This document shows positions 36,030 through 48,081 of a stretch of 64,000 nucleotides of DNA, piece after piece. This stretch comes from Thinopyrum elongatum (taxonomy: Eukaryota; Streptophyta; Magnoliopsida; Poales; Poaceae). The notes under the pieces were generated by a model. It saw nothing but the letters and a program-made list of their open reading frames with translations, ran no database searches and had not been told where the DNA came from. The translations under genes and the position numbers were made by a program. The DNA lies in contig CM022302.1 in NCBI GenBank assembly GCA_011799875.1, positions 98,473,494-98,537,493 on the forward strand, given 5' to 3'. Position 1 is the first letter of the stretch. The number at the start of each line of letters is the position of its first letter.

Positions 36030-39000
36030 ATGCCGCCCAAGGCCAGCAAAGGCATGGGCAAGGAAGCGAAAGCCGGCGTCCCGGAGAGCGAACTGGTGAA
36101 GATGCGGAAGAAGTATGTCGTCTTCCCCCCATCGCTCGATGCAGAAGCTCTGAAGAGGCGGTACCAGTGCATGTGGGCGAAGGAGACGCAAGCTCACCCC
36201 GCCACACGCGTGATTCCAGGTTCTTGTTCCAAAAGTGGGTCGGACAGATACCCTTTCTTCGCTGCGTATTTCTATTGCGGGCTCTGCCCCCCATTTTCCA
36301 ACTTCTTCAATGATATCATGTACACATACGGCTTTCATCTTCTCGATTTCACGCCGAATGCGGTACTATGCATGTCCATCTTTGCCCATCTTTGTGAAAA
36401 CTTTGCCGGAGTGATTCCCAACTCTACTCTTTTTCGCCATTACTTCTTCCCCCGCATCCAAAAAGGAGAGGCCCTCTCTGGTTCTATCGCCTGGATCCCA
36501 AGGTCTTGGAATAAGGAAATATACCCAGAAGGAGTTTACCGCGAAAAGTGGGACGAATGGCGGGCTGAATGGTGCTGGATCAAGGAAGCAGATCCCCATC
36601 CGTTTTGTCTTCCCCGGCAACAGAAGGTGGTCCGCGGCAAGGACTGGAGCGATCTCACCGCGGAGGACGAGAGGCTCACAATCGCCACCACCAGGATCCT
36701 TTGCCTGAAAGCTGCCGGGCTGACAATGGAGATGATTGGCTTCGACTTTCTCCGCCGCCGGATCGCCCCCTTGCAGAACAGGGGAAGGCCAGCTTGGGAA
36801 TACCGAAACGAGGCAGATATCATGAGATTGCGCCCCGGGTTGAATAATAATCTGACCACTATGCAGCTTGGCGCTCTCCGTCAAAAACTATTCCAGCACG
36901 AAGACAAGCATCGGCTGCTGGCAAGGATCGTCCCTTTGTGCAACAACTCCGCGTTGGGGTCAATCATCGCCTTCATGCCGATGTTCAACGCCCATGGTCT
37001 TGACGCGACTTGGGCCGAGCCAACCGAGGAGGAAGCACATAAGTTTTTTGACAAACTTGACGGAGAGACCCGTCCGGCAAGAGACAGATTTCATCCGAGC
37101 CACCACCGACCAAGAAGTAGCTTACATTGCTACTAGGGTGGAGGAGGCAAATCTTGCCGCGGATGCCGGCAGCGTTGGCTTCACAGAATGGGAAACCAGC
37201 GACGCAGATGTAGTAGTGGAGGTAAAACCTGCCGGGAAGGACGGAGCTGCCGGGGAACAGAGCAGCACAGCCGTTGAGAGCTCGTCCGACGAGGACACGG
37301 CCGAAGAAGAACCGCAAGAAGAGCTCCCAGCCCCGAAGAAGACGAAGCGTGTTCTTCGGAAGGCTGCATCTGGCATCTCGGCAAGCCAGCCTTCTTCGAG
37401 CGGCGAGGCTCTCGGCAAGAAAGTGGCCGGCAAGACTGCACCACGGCAAAGGGTTCGTCAACAACCTGCGCGGCGCGCGAGACCCACACCAGCGGCCACT
37501 GCTGGGGCGGCAGGGGTGTCTCGCACTACCGCACCAGAAGCTGCCCCGGCGCCTGCCGCAGCCAAGCGACCTAGGACCCCTCCTCCGCCTCCCCACTCAG
37601 ACATTGCAGCGGAGGCCGATTTTGACATCTCCGGCTTTAGTCCGGAGCGAGAAGAAGAAGAGTGAGTACTTTGCCACAGCCTTTATATTCCAATCTTGGA
37701 TCGATCTTACTGACTTGCTCGTATTGTCTCTGCAGTGATGCAGAAACCTTGCTGGAGAGGATGGCGAAGAGGACAAAGACTTCCACGGGCGACGAGCCCC
37801 CGGCAGGCTCCACGAGCGCGCCAGAAACCATCGTCGTCAGCCCGGAGCCCAGTCCTCAATGCAGCCCCCAGCACAGCCCCCAGCGTAAGTTCACTATTCT
37901 TTTCCCGCTGGCGGGTGCTGAGGCTTCCATTCTTGCCGTTGATATCCTTGGGCTCGCAGGAGAAGAACGGCAACAAGGAGAGTTGTCTGAAGACATCCCC
38001 GTCGTGCCACCTTCATCGACTACGCCGCCCACAAGCGCGTCCCCGACAATAGATCCTACCGACGAGCCCATCCTAACTGAGGAGGAGCCGGCAAGCATGG
38101 ACATCGGCAACCCTCCCACGGCAACTGAAGTTGCCGGGAGGGGCGAGGCCACCTCTCAATAGCTCGACGCAGGTAATCGATTGCCTCGGAATGCTTGTTA
38201 CTCTTTCCCTTATCTCTTTGTCTTTAGTCGCTTCAAACTTCAATTTTGATCTTATTCTGTTCTCCTCCTTCGTCCCTCAGAGTTCCCTGGGATGGAACAC
38301 ATGGATGTCGACGTTGTCAGCGAGGAGACCGCCAGGGACGCCACTGCCGAAGCAGACAGGATCGCTGCCAGCGAGGCCACCAAAGATGACACTGTCGAGG
38401 CTGGCGGTGCTCTTGACGGGGAGGCCGCCAAAATTGCGCAGGAGGAACCCGCCAAGGAACCTACTGAAGGGGGCGATAGGGAGGCTGATGACCATACTGA
38501 CGGCATTCCTGCCGCAGGAGCGCCAGGCGCTGCACCGGCCACGGAGCCCCCTGCCATTGGTGAGGCGGTCCCTGAAGACCAACCGTCAACATCTGAAGGC
38601 CCCTCATCCAGCAAATACCTCAAGGTTGGCGAGAACCTGTTTGTCAACTTGTCGGGGACGGCAAGCATTGGGGCACCAGCCGAAGGAGAAGTTTTTGACG
38701 ACGAAATCATCGCTGCTGCCGGGCTCGAGGTTGTTGACGATCCCAGCGCTAGCAGCGGCAAATCTGAAGAGGATCAGCTCCTTCAGGCCATGGGCGAGAA
38801 TTTCCGCAAGCTCCAGGCTCTCCACCGCGCCCGGAAAGATAAAGCGGATTCCAGAATGGCAGTCGTCGAGGCGGCCGAGGCAGATTTCCAGAGGCGCGTC
38901 GAACAAATGCAAACCTGGTACGCCGAGGCCCTCCAAGAGCTGACTGCTGGCCGGGAACAGGTGAGCCAACAGTGGACAGAGATCCTCTTGAAGCAATCTG

Positions 39001-39992
39001 ATATGGAGAAGGCGCAGGATGAAGCTACTCAAAGGATTGCTGCTGAAGATGCCCTCCTGACGGGGTGCCGCGTTGCTCTTGATGCTCACGAGGAAGATCT
39101 CACCGCACGTGAGCAGGCGCTCGCCGCCAAGCTTTGCAGCAAAGATGAAGATATCGAGAAGCTTGTCGCGCGGCGGACCCAGGAGCTGGAGCAAAAACAT
39201 AAAGAGGCGCTCGAAGCTCTGACTGCAAGTCACGCCGGCAAGCTCAAGGAGGCCGTCGATGCTGCCGAAGCTGCAGAGGCCGCCAAGAACAAGCTGAGCG
39301 ACAAGGTAAAGAAGCTGGAAATAGATCTCGAAGAGCACGGCAAGGAGCTCTCGACGCTCAAAGGTGATAGGGAAAAAACCCTCCACTCCTTGGCGGAGAT
39401 GCAAGTTGCCCTATCCAACAAAACCAAGCAGCTCTCCTCTGCGGCTGATGCTATTGCAGTTCTGGAATTGAAGCTGACCACGTTACAGAAGTCTCTCGAG
39501 GCCGGCAAGGCCCGTGAGAAGGCTCTACTCAAGGATCTCCAAGGAGAGAGGAACCTGCTCAAGAGCGCTGCCGCCGCCCAAATCGATTACGAGAAGGGGG
39601 TGGAGATCTGGACTGGACGTCTCATTGCCGCTGCGGAGAAGCTTACGGTAGAACTGTCAACCATGGGCCTATCGAACTTCAGGTATTCTTCCGAGGAAAG
39701 GATATCTTCAAGTGCCAGGTTGACGATGTTCTTTGAAAGCATCATCGACGCCTTGAGGGTGCTCCAGTCTAGCCGGGCGACCCAATTGGCCAACAAGACT
39801 CGCCGGCTTTGTCGGGCCGTCCTTCGCAAGGTGCTTATCAAGGTGGTGCACAGCAATCCCGGCATCGACCTCTCCAACGTGCTCGGCCATCTGCCAAGGG
39901 ACGCAAATGTCGAGGCGCTTGAAGAACTTATCGCGCCTATCCTTGAGAAGGTGGACTTCATCAAAAGGATCAAAGGCCAGCACAGGGATTAA
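36030..39992 (+). pseudogene. Antisense accessory gene of element B (Transposase_28 / 'putative gypsy type transposon' family), spliced
   Basis: Encoded opposite to gag-pol. Exons: 36030-37661, 37736-37884, 37960-38172 and 38281-39992. The introns are short (74, 75 and 108 bp), GT..AG, and preserve phase. The start MPPKASKGMGKE at 36030 is preferred; the same frame opens upstream at 35934. Exon 1 encodes a domain with FFNDIMYTYGFHLLDFTPNA and LCENFAGVIPNSTLF, which I recognise as the Pfam family called putative gypsy-type transposon (PF04195). A basic Pro/Ala-rich linker follows. Exon 4 holds an acidic region, a coiled coil of some 250 residues (Glu/Lys/Ala heptads, about 38.8-39.6 kb) and a helical C-terminus ending GQHRD. 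Defects: a frameshift near 37060 (frames at 35934-37136 and 36868-37665 must be joined) and TAG at 38160-38162 just before the third donor. Function is unknown in the family. Confidence 0.75.
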
Positions 39993-40786
39993 GTGCTCCG
40001 CCTTTTCTTGCCGTCATCATTCCATGTAAAAGACAATTAAGTCTCAAGTTAGAATTGCGGCAGCTCATGAATGTAATATAATTCGCCTATGTTTAGGTTC
40101 ATGCTTGCTATTTTCCTTGTCTGATTCCTTTATGTATGGAGTTCACCCTACGCTTACTGAAAAACTTGCCGGCGCGCAACCTGCCGCGAGCGCTGGGTGC
40201 GGGACTTCAGCAGCCTGCTGGAGGCGCAGCGGCCGGCAAGACTCCTTGGCGTTCTCAGTGCAGCCACTTAAATCGTTGAGCAGGCTCGAAACAAAATAAG
40301 GGCGCAACTGATTACAACAAGGGTTCTTTCACGTGCAGATTTTCCATACAAAGGTCGGAATCGTCTAAGGAAATAATTTTGCAATAAAGGAAACTTGTTC
40401 CAAGTTTTTAGAACTTAGCTTTCTGTCACTGTCCTTCCTCCGGCAAGCGTCGATTCCGAACGTCGCCAACTGGTACTCATATCTCCCTTCCCCCCCGGCA
40501 AATGTGCACGCGAGGAATCCTTCTGTCTTCTAAAAAGAAAGAAGAGAAAATAAAGAGATGAAACCTTGGCGGTTTGTTAGAACTTACCGGGAGTAGGTGT
40601 TATACAACATCTTAGACAAACATGCATATATAAATATGAACATGGGAATCAATAAGAGAATGTACAACACTTAAATTTATTCATCTGCACTCAGGGTCTG
40701 CGCCTGGCTTTGTACAAAGGATCACATGCCTTGCCGGCAAGACTTGTACAAAAGGGTGGTTGCCGGGAGCCCCCGGCAACCGCGCC
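39993..40786. other. Spacer between the convergent accessory gene and pol of element B
   Basis: About 0.8 kb with no supported frame. It presumably holds the 3' UTR of the accessory gene (T/A-rich near 40020-40130) and of gag-pol. Several CCGGCAAG motifs are present. Confidence 0.5.
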
Positions 40787-43700
40787 TTATGGGTAGAATT
40801 TGCGAAGATGTTCGATATTCCAGGAGTTGCTCACTGGAACGCCATCTTCGGTCTCCAAGCGGACAGCGCCGGGCCTGGTGACTCGTACTACCCGATAAGG
40901 GCCTTCCCACTTTGGCGTCAACTTGTTTGAATTCTTGGCGGACTGAATCCGCCGAATAACAAGGTCGCCTTCCTCAAGGCTTCGGGCATGAACTTTGCGG
41001 CTATGGTAGCGGCTCAAAGCTTGCTGGTAGCGTGCAGCTCGCACAGCAGCCTGAAGACGATTCTCCTCAAGGAGCACAGCGTCATCTTGCCGCAGTTGCT
41101 CTTGCTCAAGCTCATCATAAGTGAGCACTCGAGGTGATCCGTACGTGAGTTTCGTGGGGAGAATTGCCTCCGCTCCGTAGACCAGAGCGAAGGGCGTCTG
41201 GACGGTGGCTCGATTTGGTGTCGTTCTGATTGACCAAAGAACCACCGGCAACTCATCAATCCAGCGTCTTCCGCACTTTTTCAGCCTGTCAAAAGTCCTG
41301 GTCCTGAGACCGCACAACACTTCAGCATTAGCCCTCTCTGCTTAGCCGTTGCTTCTCGGGTGAGCAACAGAGGCAAAACAAATCTTCCCGCCAAAGTCTT
41401 GGACGTACTGCATGAAGGTGCGACTTGTGAACTGCGTGCCGTTGTCGGTGATGATCCTGTTGGGTACACCGAAATGGCAAACTATCCCTTTAAAGAACTT
41501 GATGGCTGATTGTGCTGTCACCTTCCTCACTGCTTCCACCTCCGGCCACTTTGTGAACTTGTCGATAGCAACATACAAGTACTCAAAGCCCCCGGTAGCA
41601 CGGGGGAAAGGGCCCAGTATGTCGAGCCCCCAGACCGAAAATGGCCAGGAGAGAGGGATTGTCTGAAGAGCTTGAGCTGGTTGATGTGATTTCTTCGAAT
41701 GAAACTGGCACGCTTCACACTTGGTGACTAGTGCAGTTGCATCCTGGAGAGCGGTGGGCCAAAAGAAACCTTGCCGGAATGCTTTCCCGGCAAGCGCTCT
41801 TGATCCTATGTGAGAACCACATATGCCTCCATGTATCTCTGCCAATAGCTCTAGCCCATCCTCCCGAGGAATGCACTTCAATTTCACACTGTTCGGTCTC
41901 TTTCTGTACAGGACGTCATCGACGAACTTGTACATAACAGACCGACGGGCTACTCTTTCTGCTTCTTTCTGTTCCTCCGGGAGTTCTCCTGTCTGAAGGA
42001 AATGGACAATGTGCTGCGCCCATGCCGGAGTCTGAGGCTCGACGGGTAGGACTAAAGGCATCTCCTCCGCCGGGGGAACGCTTGTCTCGACAGCAAGGGC
42101 CTGAGGCCCTGCCAGAGCCTGTTGTTCCCCGGCAGGCATGTCGATCCCGGCAACTTCCTTGCCGGCGGCTCCGGGGAGCTCTGCCGGGAAGTACTGACCA
42201 GAGTTCAACTTTCTTCTCTTTTCTTGCCGCATCGATGGCGCCACGGATGGTTGAGTCAATTGGAGCACAAAAGTTCCTGATTTCACAGGCAACTTGAGGG
42301 CGGCACGCTTTGACAGGTCGTCAGCAACACTGTTCTCGGCACGAGGAACGTGCTCCATTTGCAGACCGTCAAAGCGCTCTTCCATTTTCCTCACTTCATC
42401 CATGTAGGCTTGCATCAATGGACTTTGATAACTCTTGTTAACTTGCCTGACGACAAGTTGTGAATCGCCTTTGATGACGAGCTTTTTGATACCAAGGTCT
42501 GTCGCGATCCTGAGACCGGCAAGCAAACCCTCGTATTCTGCAGTGTTGTTGGTCGAACTCTCCCGGGGAAAATACATTTGGACTATGTACTTGAGGTGTT
42601 CTCCGGTGGGTGCGACAAGCAGCACGCCAGCACCGGCGCCTTGCAGCGAGAAAGCCCCATCAAAGTACATAACCCATTGCTGATCGATTTCCTTGCCGGG
42701 GAGAGTTGTTTCCTGAGCCTCTTCGTCCGGCGTTGGGGTCCATTCTGCAATGAACTCCGCCAAGGCCCTGCTCTGAATCGTCGAAGTGCTTTCAAACTTG
42801 TGGCCAAAGCTCGACAACTCTAACACCCACTCCACGATCCTGCCGGTTGCTTCTGGATTTTGCAAAATCCGTTGCAACGGAAAGCGAGTGACGACGGTGA
42901 TTTCATGTGCTTGAAAATAATGGCGCAGCTTCCTCGAGGCCATAAGAAGGCCGAAAAGCAACTTCTGCACACCAGAATATCTTGATCTAGCTCCTTGTAA
43001 AAGAGAGCTAACAAAATAAACTGGGCGCTGCACCACCTTCTTCTTCTGCATTGATTCTTCTGTTTGCGCAGATCCTGTCTTGCCGGGATCAACCCTTGTC
43101 GGGGAAGATCTTGCCGCGTCACGTGGCGGTCCTGCCGCTGGTGTTGCTTCCTCATCAGCCTCTCTCTGCGCCACTAGCGCAGCACTAACCACTTGATTTG
43201 TTGCTGCCAGATACAGCAGCAATGGCTCTTGTGGTTTAGGCGCGACTAGCATCGACGAAGAGGAAAGGTATTTCTTCAAATCTTGCAGCACAGCCCCCGC
43301 CTCCGGAGTCCATTTCATTGGACCTGCCTTCTTCAAAATTTTGAAAAAGGGCAGGGCGCGCTCAGCTGATTTGGAAATAAACCTGCTTAGAGCAGCAACA
43401 CAGCCGGCAAGACGACGCACATCCTTGACGCGGCTCGGCGCTTCAATTTGCTCAATAGCTTTGATCTTGTCGGGGTTCGCTTCGATTCCCCGGCAAGATA
43501 CAAAGAATCCGAGGAGCTTGCCGGAAGGAACACCGAACACACACTTCTCAGGATTGAGCTTCAAGTTGATCTTGCGCAGATTTGCAAATGTTTCTTCTAA
43601 ATCTTGAACGAGCGTCGCTTTGTCTTTGGTTTTGACCACTATATCATCCATATACGCCTCCATATTTCTATGGAGTTGAGGCTCAAAACCAATTTGGATT

Positions 43701-44239
43701 GCTCTCGCAAATGTCGAACCAGCACTTTTCAACCCGAAAGGCATTTGTATAAAACAATACATACCACATGAGGTGATAAATGCGGTCTTCTCTTCATCTT
43801 CTTTTGCCATAAAAATCTGATGATACCCTGAATAGGCATCAAGGAAGGACAGGAGATCACAACCAGCGGTGGAATCCACAATCTGGTCGATGCGCGGCAA
43901 GGGAAAGGGATCCTTTGGACATGCTTTATTGATATCTGTATAATCGATACAAAGCCTCCATTTCCCATTTGCTTTCCGCACTACAACCGGATTGGCCAAC
44001 CAGGTTGGATGAAGCACTCCTTTAACCAATCCTGCCGCCTCCAGCTTTCTGATTTCTTCGGCAATGAATTCTTGCCGCTCCAAGGCTTGCTTCCTGACCC
44101 TTTGCTTGACGGGCCGCACATGAGGACAGACAGCAAGGTGGTGCTCAATTACCTTCCTGGGAACACCGGGGATGTCAGACGGTTGCCATGCAAACACGTC
44201 GACATTCGCCCGCAGGAATGCAACGAGCGCGCTTTCCTA
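40787..44239 (-). pseudogene. pol of element B: RT, RNase H, second (archaeal-like) RNase H, integrase
   Basis: Read on the - strand. After a TAG at 44237-44239 the frame runs 951 residues from Met 44197 to TAA 41342-41344, then on in the same frame to 40787. Domains from Met 44197: reverse transcriptase (WRLCIDYTDINKACPKD about residues 80-96, YMDDIVV about 182-188); a first RNase H-like block (PVYFVSSLLQGARSRYSGVQ) with weak catalytic residues; a second RNase H with YFDGAFSLQGAGAGVLL, NNTAEYEGLLAGL and IKGDSQLVV; integrase with an HHCC finger (HGGICGSHIGS..CEACQFHSKK), GLDILGPFP and TDNGTQF. The stop at 41342 falls in SNG*AERAN, just before the catalytic Glu of integrase, so integrase is truncated. 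The C-terminal part (WEGPYRVVRVTRPGAVRLE) is the usual integrase tail. Confidence 0.9.
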
Positions 44240-44259
44240 TTTGTCATCTAGGGTGGAAC

Positions 44260-47130
44260 TTATGGTGAAAGTTCCCCCCGTTCCGTCCTCCCTGACGGGC
44301 ACCTTCTTGGTCTCCGGCGGAGCAGCCTTGGATTTCTTGTTCTTGCCGGTGGAACTCTCTGGTGCATCCTCGATGGAAGCTCATCACTCTGAGGAGGTGC
44401 GCTTGCCGGAGTTCGCGCCAAGATTCTTGCCGGTCTTCTTCTTTCCCCCGGGAGTTCCAGCGGCAGGAGCAGGTGCCTTGATGGCAGGTGCTGCAACTGC
44501 TTCCCGGTAAAGTTGGTCGCACAGATGAGCGCATCCTTCTTATCGGAATGGATAGTGATGACGCTCAACGGCCCAGGCATCTTCAAAATGTTGTACGCGT
44601 AGTGTGATGCCGCCATGAACTTAGCCAGCGCTGGCCGACCAAGGATCCCATTGTATGACATGGGGATCTTGGCGACATCAAACACCACCTTCTCGGTCCT
44701 GTAGTTGAGCTCGCTACCAAATGTCACCGGCAGCGTAATCTTGCCCTTGGGCTGGGTTCTTCCCGGATTGACCCCTTGAAACGTACCCGTTTCTTCGAGG
44801 TCCTCGTCGGGAATTTGGAGCTTTTTGAGCACATCCGGTGAGATTAAGTTTAGGCCGGCCCCACCATCAACTAGCATTTTCGTCACCTTGAGGTTGCGAA
44901 TCGTTGGTGAGACCAACAATGGCAAGCACCCGACCGCAGTTGTGCGATCAGGGTGATCCTCGGCGTCGAAAATGATAGGCATGTTGGACCACTTCAGGGG
45001 CCTACATGCATCTGGGGATGGCTCTGCCGCATTGACTTCCCGCACCCATTGTTTGAGTTGATGGTGGGAAGAATGCAGCAAGGCACCTCCATCGATACAC
45101 ATGGCCTCTGTAGCTTTCTGGAATTCTTGCTCACTCGACTCATCATCTTCTTCATCATCATCTTCTTCTTTGTCTCGGCCCCGAGCGGGCCTATCCTTCT
45201 GTTGCTTGGCCTTGCCGCGGCGCCCCCCTCGGCCACCGCGCTTCTTGCCGGATCCGTCAGCACCATCTTGGGCCTTCTCCTTATATCGCCTTTCATATTC
45301 GGCCCTCTGTTTCTCGGCAAGCTGTTCGACTTGCCGGCAGTTCTGGAGATCGTGGCCCTTGGTGCGATGGATCTTGCAATACTGCTTGCCGGAGTTCTCC
45401 GACTTGTCGGCAGCCGCCAAGGCCTGACAGGAAGGGCACCCGGCAAGATCCTTGCTGGGGTCACCAACCTTGGCCTTCTTGGCGGCGCCGGGGTTGTCGG
45501 ATTCCTCGACAGCAAGCACGGCCTTGCCTCCGCGTTTCATGTTCCGCCACCGGCCTTTCCTTGATGGGGCCGCGGCATCTTCTTCTTCGGATTCGCCCGC
45601 CGCGCCAACAGCCTCGCCAGGGAATTTCCTCCCTTCTTCAGCTCGAGCGCATTTATCGGCTAGAACGTAAAGCTCGGCAATACTCCTGACTTTGTTCATT
45701 GCCAGCTCTTCCCGCATTCTGCGGTTATGCATGTTCTGGTGAAACACGCTAATGACAGCGGCAGGGTGAACATCAGGAATATTGTACTGCACCCGGCTGA
45801 ACCTCTGCATAAACTTGCGCAGGGACTCGCCCTCCTTCTGAGGGATGATATGCAAATCACTCTCTTGGCCAGGAGCTTGGTGGCCTCCAACAAAGGCGCC
45901 AACAAACTGATGGCACAGATCTGACCATGAAGAAATAGAATTCTCCGGCAGATGCATCAACCACGACCTGACGTTGGGTTTGAGCACCAACGGGAAGTAG
46001 TTGGCAAGTATCTTGTCATCTCGGCCCCCGGCAGCCTGCACCGCAATGGTGTAGATGCTCAGGAACTCCGAGGGATGGGTCTTACCGTCATATTTCTCCG
46101 GGACCTCCAGCTTGAAGGTTCGGGAATTGGGCCACTGGACTTGCCGCAGCTCACGGGTAAACGCTGGAGTCCCTACCTCATAAGGCAAGTCTCCTACGTC
46201 CCCTGGTGCAGGCTCGTCGACAGCCGGCCCTGCGCGCTTATCAGACTGATAGCGCGCTTCCCGTCGCCACTCGATGGTAGTTCGAGCGTCCTCCTTGCTT
46301 CGTTCCTGGAGAACTTGACACTGATCGCGGCGCATCCGTGGATCGGATGACGCCGTGGAAACTTCTTCACGGCGGTCGACCTGCTGGGTTGTCGGCCGCC
46401 GCTGGTGCCGTGGAGGGGAGTGCACTGTGGTTGCACCACCTCCGATTTTCTCCACATCGGCTCGCGCCGGATCGATGGGCCTTCGCTGCGAGGGCCCTGC
46501 CTCTTGCGGTCCATCTTTATTGGCGAAGCCGATAAGGCTCTGGATAGTAGCTCGCCACTCCTCCATCTTCTCCGGAGCAGGAGGGAAATCGAGGAGCAGC
46601 TGCGCACGTGCCAAGGCTTCCGCTGGCGTAGGCGGCGGCGACAGGTGCGAGGTACGTGAGGTGCTCTGACTCCTAACCATATTAGAAGGAGCACCACCAC
46701 GGTCACGCGACCGCGCGCCACCCCCGCCAGCAGCTTGGTGTGCATGCTGGTCCCGCGCATCTTGGGATCGATGTGCAGAAATCTTTTCATGGGGACGCCC
46801 TGAACCACCAGCGCCATGACGTCGCTCATCATGCACGACCTGGGTAGGTCGTGATGCTTGCGCCGGCGCGGGAGCTCCAGCAGGCGCCCTCCGATCTCTG
46901 GAATTCGTTGTGCCACCCGTAGGCAACACAACGCCATCTCTAAAGCCAGCGGCGTGCAGGTTGCCACTGCCACTGCGAATGATGCCGCTCGCCTGGCTCG
47001 GATCACCAGAACGCCGTGGGGGTTCTAGTCCTCTTCCTTCTGCACCCACGCCGTCGCCCGTACGCGAAGGCGTAGGCAAAACGGACGTGGACGGTTGTGC
47101 CGTCGCGGCGCTCTTCTTCTTGGGCGGCAT
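44260..47130 (-). pseudogene. gag and aspartic protease of element B
   Basis: - strand frame of 956 codons starting MPPKKKSAATAQ, 57 bp after the primer site. Residues 1-335 are low-complexity and basic. A retrotransposon gag domain covers about 338-490 (FKLEVPEKYDGKTHPSEFL, then NVRSWLMHLP, then LRKFMQRFSRVQYNIPDV). A compact C-H-H-C knuckle, CKIHRTKGHDLQNC, is near 585. An acidic stretch (EEDDDEEDDESSEQ) precedes the retropepsin, whose active Asp is 755 in MLVDGGAGLNLIS, with ILGRPALAKF near 829. After about residue 878 (near 44500) the frame no longer looks native; the expected linker continues in other frames (such as the one at 44244-44534) before pol, so at least two small indels lie between 44500 and 44240. 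Confidence 0.85.
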
Positions 47131-47186
47131 GATGATGAAGAAACTGAGGCGCCGATCACTAGATCAGGTTCACGCAACCTTCAATC

Positions 47187-47204
47187 CCCCTACCTGGCGC
47201 GCCA
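47187..47204 (-). promoter_or_regulatory. Primer binding site of element B
   Basis: On the - strand TGGCGCGCCAGGTAGGGG begins four bases after the 5' LTR end. Position and the TGG start fit a primer site; I cannot name the tRNA with confidence. Confidence 0.65.
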
Positions 47205-47208
47205 AAGA

Positions 47209-48081
47209 TGTCGGGGTACGACACCTATGGGATCCAAAGGGACCCCTTTACGATTCGGCGGGGGGAGAGGTATACGCAAAGAGCAGAACCAACGATCGAC
47301 GCGGAAAGATTTTACCCAGGTTCGGACCGCTGATCAGCGTAAAACCCTACTCCTACTTTGTGTTCTTATTAATGTTCTTGAGCTCAGCCTTCAGGAGCGC
47401 TCGCTGTGAACAGTACGTTCAAAGAGCAGCTACGCATGCAGAATGGGCCAGAAGTTCTCCTCCCCTGTAGCAGTTGCCTTGGGCCTCCTTTTATACGCTC
47501 CAAGGGGTCACCACAGTGGCAAAATGTACATACATTGAGGTGTAAAGTAGCTACAGGGTAATCATACCTAACCCCTGACGGACTAGGACGAACGCATTTA
47601 ATGCACCGTGAGGTGTCCGTTTAGGTGTCCTTACTTTCTTGGGGATGGAAAAAGGGGCCATCCCATCAGCACCGCTTAAGCTCTCCTCCATTGGCGCGTC
47701 GCCACGCATCCAAAGAAGGACCCAGAATGTCGGGTTTGTCGCTGTGCTAAAGCGGTGGCACAGCAACAAAACCCTGCCAGGCGCCAAGCCTCGCCGGGCG
47801 CCGAGCCTTGCCGGGCGCCAAGCCTTGCCGGGCGCCGAGCCTTGCCGGGCACCGATCCTTGCCGGGCTCCGCAGGCCACCCCGGCAAGATCTTGCCGGGG
47901 AAGCTGGCCTTCGGTTTCCGGCTCTCCTTATCTGCTGATCCTCAGATCTCTGACTGGATGGTTTCTTTGATGGCTTGAATCAACCTCGAACTGTTCCCCG
48001 GCAAGCCTTGCCGCGAGGATGGCTACAACTGCCCATGCACAAGTACGGGGTACTAGTGGCCCAATACTTAGTACACCGACA
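47209..48081 (-). repeat. 5' LTR of element B
   Basis: 873 bp, the same length as the other LTR. The - strand TATA box TATAAAAGG is at 47487-47495. The CTTGCCGGGCGCC 17-bp repeat run is at about 47775-47870. Confidence 0.9.

Larger units (their letters stand above)
34756..48081 (-). mobile_element. Element B: Tat-lineage Ty3/Gypsy retrotransposon with antisense accessory gene
   Basis: Identical-length LTRs (873 bp each, 34756-35628 and 47209-48081) enclose 11.6 kb. The target duplication CTTGG is perfect. The - strand carries gag-protease and then pol; the + strand carries an accessory gene next to the 3' LTR. A second, archaeal-like RNase H after the normal one, and an extra antisense gene, are diagnostic for the plant Tat lineage (Grande, RIRE2 and Retand relatives). 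By eye I count about 17 LTR mismatches in 873 bp (about 2%). Nonsense codons and frameshifts inactivate this copy. Confidence 0.9.

Noticed and set aside
37040..37140. A further intron in the accessory gene of B at the frame change
   Set aside because: No GT..AG pair restores a sensible protein, and the two frames overlap around 37060, so a small indel is the simpler explanation.
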